DNA of 32,261 nucleotides from a virus: the IMG/VR virus record IMGVR_UViG_3300032241_001788, positions 1-32,261 of that record. One strand, written 5' to 3'. The first letter of the stretch is position 1. Each line of letters begins with the position of its first letter. The position numbers and the translations under genes were made by a program. The notes below the pieces were generated by a model, which had not been told where the DNA came from, did not search any database, and worked only from the letters and a program-made list of their open reading frames with translations. Below, piece after piece: positions 29,942-32,261 of the stretch.

Positions 29942-31293
29942 TAGATTTTTAATAATTTTATATCTTCTTCTGTTAAGTTAAAATAATCAACTAAAATATC
30001 ATCTGTCCATATTCTATCAAAAGGAACTATTGGAATCCACTTTATAGTTTCAGAACTTATATCTTGACTTACCTTTCTTACTGAAAGTAAGTAATTAGCA
30101 AATTTAGTTTTTAAATAACTTTGAATAGATTTAGCTTCTAATTCACTTTCAGCAATAAACGAAATATAAGTATCGCAGTAAAATTCACCTGGCTCAGAGA
30201 TGAATATATTTCCAAATCCACTTCCAGATTTACCATTAGCTCTTGGTGTAAGGACTCTCCATTTATCAGAAATAGGATTTTTAAGTAAAGTTCGTTTTAT
30301 CCATTTAGTAAATCCATTTTTCTGCGAAACATAACATTTTACATAATCCATATTAATTTGATTATCATTAAGACGCTTATCGTTTGTTTGTATTTGATAT
30401 AATGATCTTGAGTTAAAAATATTTTTAATGCTCTGCTTGCCTATAAATTTAGTAATAAATTTTAATGAATCAGTTTTTGATACAATAACATCAAAATTAT
30501 CTAACTTTATATTAACACCATTAAATAAACAATTTCCATTATAAGATTTATGAAATCTAAAATATGATACTCCACCTTGTATACCAACATTTTTACCAAA
30601 AACTATCTTTTCATCTTCAAAATGTTTAATAAATGAAATTTTATTAGAGGACATCATTTTCTTTCTAAATGAATCTAATCCTTTGCCGCCGCCAAACCAT
30701 CTTGAAGGAGTAATAAATGATAAAACACCTTCTTTATTAAGAAGTTCAATAGAATTTTCTATAAAAAGATTATAAATAGGTTTAGCAGAAGCTTTTGCAC
30801 CACTATCTTTTTTTTGATAAGGTGGATTTCCTATAATTCTATCAAATTCTTTTAATTTCCAAACGGTTTCAACATGATTTTTAAAACTCTTATCTAAATA
30901 AGAACCAGTAAAATAATTACTATTATGTTCTGAATTTGGATCTATAAAATAGAGGTAAGCAAACATATTCATAGGTTGTATTTCACACACATAAATCATA
31001 TTCTCTATTATATGTTTATACCTTAATATTTCATCTTTAAAAGAAACTTCTAATCCAATAAGTAATTTTTGAATTAATCTTAATGTATAATTACCAATTC
31101 CATTAGATGGATCTAACCATTTAAGATTAGGATTTGAAAAATCATCTTTATGAAAACAAGTATCTAATTGCTCATCAATTAACCAAATAGGAGTGAAAAC
31201 TTCAGCATATTTTATTTTAGACTCTTCATTGACATCTAAATAAGGTATAGACATTTCTTTCAATATCTTCTCTATTTTATCATAAATGCTCAT
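29941..31293 (-). CDS. N6-adenine DNA methyltransferase (Eco57I-like), orphan
   Basis: The protein has 450 residues. It begins with a helical segment and EVFTPIWLIDEQLD, typical of gamma-class enzymes, then motif I WLDPSNGIGNYTLRLIQK (~59-76) and motif IV IIGNPPYQK (~153-161). LSFITPSRWFGGGKGLDSFR is motif-VIII-like. The C-terminal ~200 residues are a target-recognition region (RVLTPRANGKSGSGFGNIFI). An Eco57I-like or RM-type BamHI-class methyltransferase is likely; no nuclease is beside it. It overlaps the class II synthetase-like gene (31290) by 4 nt. It is the third DNA methyltransferase in the window. Confidence 0.88.
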   Translation of the reverse strand: MSIYDKIEKILKEMSIPYLDVNEESKIKYAEVFTPIWLIDEQLDTCFHKDDFSNPNLKWLDPSNGIGNYTLRLIQKLLIGLEVSFKDEILRYKHIIENMIYVCEIQPMNMFAYLYFIDPNSEHNSNYFTGSYLDKSFKNHVETVWKLKEFDRIIGNPPYQKKDSGAKASAKPIYNLFIENSIELLNKEGVLSFITPSRWFGGGKGLDSFRKKMMSSNKISFIKHFEDEKIVFGKNVGIQGGVSYFRFHKSYNGNCLFNGVNIKLDNFDVIVSKTDSLKFITKFIGKQSIKNIFNSRSLYQIQTNDKRLNDNQINMDYVKCYVSQKNGFTKWIKRTLLKNPISDKWRVLTPRANGKSGSGFGNIFISEPGEFYCDTYISFIAESELEAKSIQSYLKTKFANYLLSVRKVSQDISSETIKWIPIVPFDRIWTDDILVDYFNLTEEDIKLLKI

Positions 31294-31835
31294 TCCTTAC
31301 TAATTGCTTTGCTTAATCTTGGTTCAGCCAAACCTGTCCCAAATACATAATCACCTACTATAGTTTTTCTAATTCCATAAGAACCTAATTCTATTCCAGA
31401 TTCAGTTTCTATATCATATAGGTTGTCACCTATTTCAATAGTTTTTATATTAATATACTTTTTATAAAAATTTTCCGCACAAAAAATCATTTGTTCTAAA
31501 CCATTCTTATTTGAATTTAAAGTATCTATTAATTCAACTTTCATAAAATAATTTAAATGTAATTCATCTGGTATTTCATCCCTAAAACAAGGTGTTATAC
31601 CACAATATTTACCTGATTCTAATTCACCATCAAAAATCATCTGTAAAAATGATTGTTCCGCTGATGCAACTAAAACTTTATCATTTATATAAAAATCTTT
31701 TTTATAATCTGGTTTCGTTATAGCAGAAGTTTCAACATCTACACACCAATCTAAATCTAAAAATTTATATCCAAATTGATTATTATAATCAATTGCAGAC
31801 ATTAATCTTTTCCAATTTATTTTACCTTCTTCCAT
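31290..31835 (-). CDS. Small class II aminoacyl-tRNA synthetase-like protein
   Basis: The protein has 181 residues. LVASAEQSFLQMIFDGELES leads to CGITPCFRDEIPDELH, a class II motif 2 (R84-D-E). Then HLNYFMKVELI, the strand DIETESGIELGSYGIRKT and FGTGLAEPRLSKAI give a motif 3 with its Arg. It is only the catalytic-core size, with no anticodon-binding or editing domain. Motif 1 is not obvious. It may be a stand-alone enzyme that activates an amino acid for a non-tRNA acceptor, or a remnant. It overlaps both neighbours (MazG-like 14 nt, methyltransferase 4 nt), so it is in one operon. Confidence 0.65.
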   Translation of the reverse strand: MEEGKINWKRLMSAIDYNNQFGYKFLDLDWCVDVETSAITKPDYKKDFYINDKVLVASAEQSFLQMIFDGELESGKYCGITPCFRDEIPDELHLNYFMKVELIDTLNSNKNGLEQMIFCAENFYKKYINIKTIEIGDNLYDIETESGIELGSYGIRKTIVGDYVFGTGLAEPRLSKAISKE

Positions 31836-32070
31836 TTTTAAATGCTCTTTTTGTTATATCTGAAAATATTTTCAAATCTTCCATAGTTATATTTTGCTGA
31901 TTACAATATTCTTCTATTGCTCCATATAAATCCGATAATTCAACCATCATCATTATTTTTGATTGTTGTTTTTCAGCATCTTTTAATTCATCTAATTCTT
32001 CTTGAATTTTAGATATAGTTCCAAGTTTACCCTTTTGTATTTGACTTAAATGATATCCATTTTGGCTCAT
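31822..32070 (-). CDS. MazG-like nucleotide pyrophosphohydrolase
   Basis: The protein has 82 residues. GKLGTISKIQEELDELKDAE then MMMVELSDLYGAIEEYCNQQ gives the helical MazG core with the E-E-x-x-E and E-x-x-D metal-binding pattern. The C terminus, TMEDLKIFSDITKRAFKNGRR, matches the phage single-domain type. It hydrolyses NTPs or dNTPs, or may lower (p)ppGpp effects in infection. Its ATG overlaps the TGA of rpiB upstream (ATGA), so the two are coupled. Confidence 0.75.
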   Translation of the reverse strand: MSQNGYHLSQIQKGKLGTISKIQEELDELKDAEKQQSKIMMMVELSDLYGAIEEYCNQQNITMEDLKIFSDITKRAFKNGRR

Positions 32071-32261
32071 ATATTTGGATTTATTTTATTAATTCTATTT
32101 TGATGTCTTCCACCTTCAAATTCTGTTTCTAAAAATACTTCTACTATATTTAAAGCTTCTTCTGTTTCTAAAAACCTTGCTGGTAAGCACAAAACATTTG
32201 CATCGTTATGTTGTCTTGCTAAAATTGCTATTTCTGCTTTCCAACATAATGCTGCTCTTAC
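32067..32261 (-). CDS. rpiB: Ribose-5-phosphate isomerase B, C-terminal part (5' truncated by window edge)
   Basis: The last 64 residues are visible, open to the window end. VRAALCWKAEIAILARQHND, ANVLCLPARFL and EFEGGRHQNRINKI match the RpiB C-terminal half (AALCW..E.A.LAR.HNDANVL.LPAR; F.GGRH..R). The enzyme interconverts ribose-5-phosphate and ribulose-5-phosphate. In a phage it would feed ribose-5-phosphate to nucleotide synthesis alongside ribonucleotide reductase. It ends with an ATGA overlap into the MazG-like gene. Confidence 0.88.
   Translation of the reverse strand, partial: VRAALCWKAEIAILARQHNDANVLCLPARFLETEEALNIVEVFLETEFEGGRHQNRINKINPNI

Noticed and set aside
1-32261. CRISPR arrays, tRNA or rRNA genes
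   Set aside because: No spaced direct repeats, cloverleaf-like GC-rich stretches or TTCGAAT-type arms with matching stems were seen in the short intergenic gaps.

Overview
The window reads as part of a large, very AT-rich, T4-like (myovirus-type) phage genome, probably infecting a member of the Bacteroidetes. The phage assignment rests on several genes: a gp41-type replicative helicase, a T4-like family B DNA polymerase, class Ia ribonucleotide reductase, adhesin-like structural proteins, a membrane-anchored muralytic enzyme, DNA methyltransferases and many free-standing homing-type endonucleases. Start codons mostly lack a Shine-Dalgarno sequence and follow A/T-rich leaders. One promoter-like TATCTTTG box fits the Bacteroidetes TAnnTTTG consensus. 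The host call is an inference. Coding density is high, gaps are short, and most genes are on the minus strand.

Layout. (1) 1-3.7 kb: the 3' end of clpP (plus strand), a bidirectional terminator, then small genes, several sharing an MK(Y/W)LxxF-like N terminus, with a GIY-YIG endonuclease among them. Two of these small genes diverge from a perfect 63-nt palindrome. (2) 3.7-6.5 kb: two adhesin/tail-fibre-like proteins. (3) 6.5-10.4 kb: two DNA methyltransferases, a DUF1617-like protein, a possible baseplate protein, an SUI1/eIF1-like initiation factor and a lytic transglycosylase-like protein. (4) 10.5-15 kb: nrdB, a tiny membrane protein, a decayed ORF, and nrdA broken into two genes around a remnant. 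(5) 15-24.5 kb: a replication region in which the gp41-like helicase and a DinG/XPD-like helicase are each broken by a split intein with an endonuclease gene between the halves. (6) 24.6-26.1 kb: the N-terminal half of a family B DNA polymerase, followed by an HNH endonuclease. (7) 26.2-32.3 kb: an AsnA/AsnRS-like class II synthetase, hypothetical genes (one with an exact 51-bp tandem duplication over its start), an HD hydrolase, a third methyltransferase, a second synthetase-like protein, a MazG-like protein and the 3' part of rpiB.

The functional theme is DNA replication and nucleotide supply (NrdA/NrdB, RpiB, MazG, helicases, polymerase), with host-like translation and proteolysis genes (SUI1, class II synthetase folds, ClpP). 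The most striking feature is the concentration of broken essential genes. Four replication or nucleotide genes are interrupted at or next to catalytic motifs: the helicase P-loop, the helicase DEAH box, the NrdA active-site region, and the polymerase between motifs A and B. Two should be repaired by protein trans-splicing. NrdA probably works as a two-piece enzyme. The polymerase C-terminal half is not in this window.
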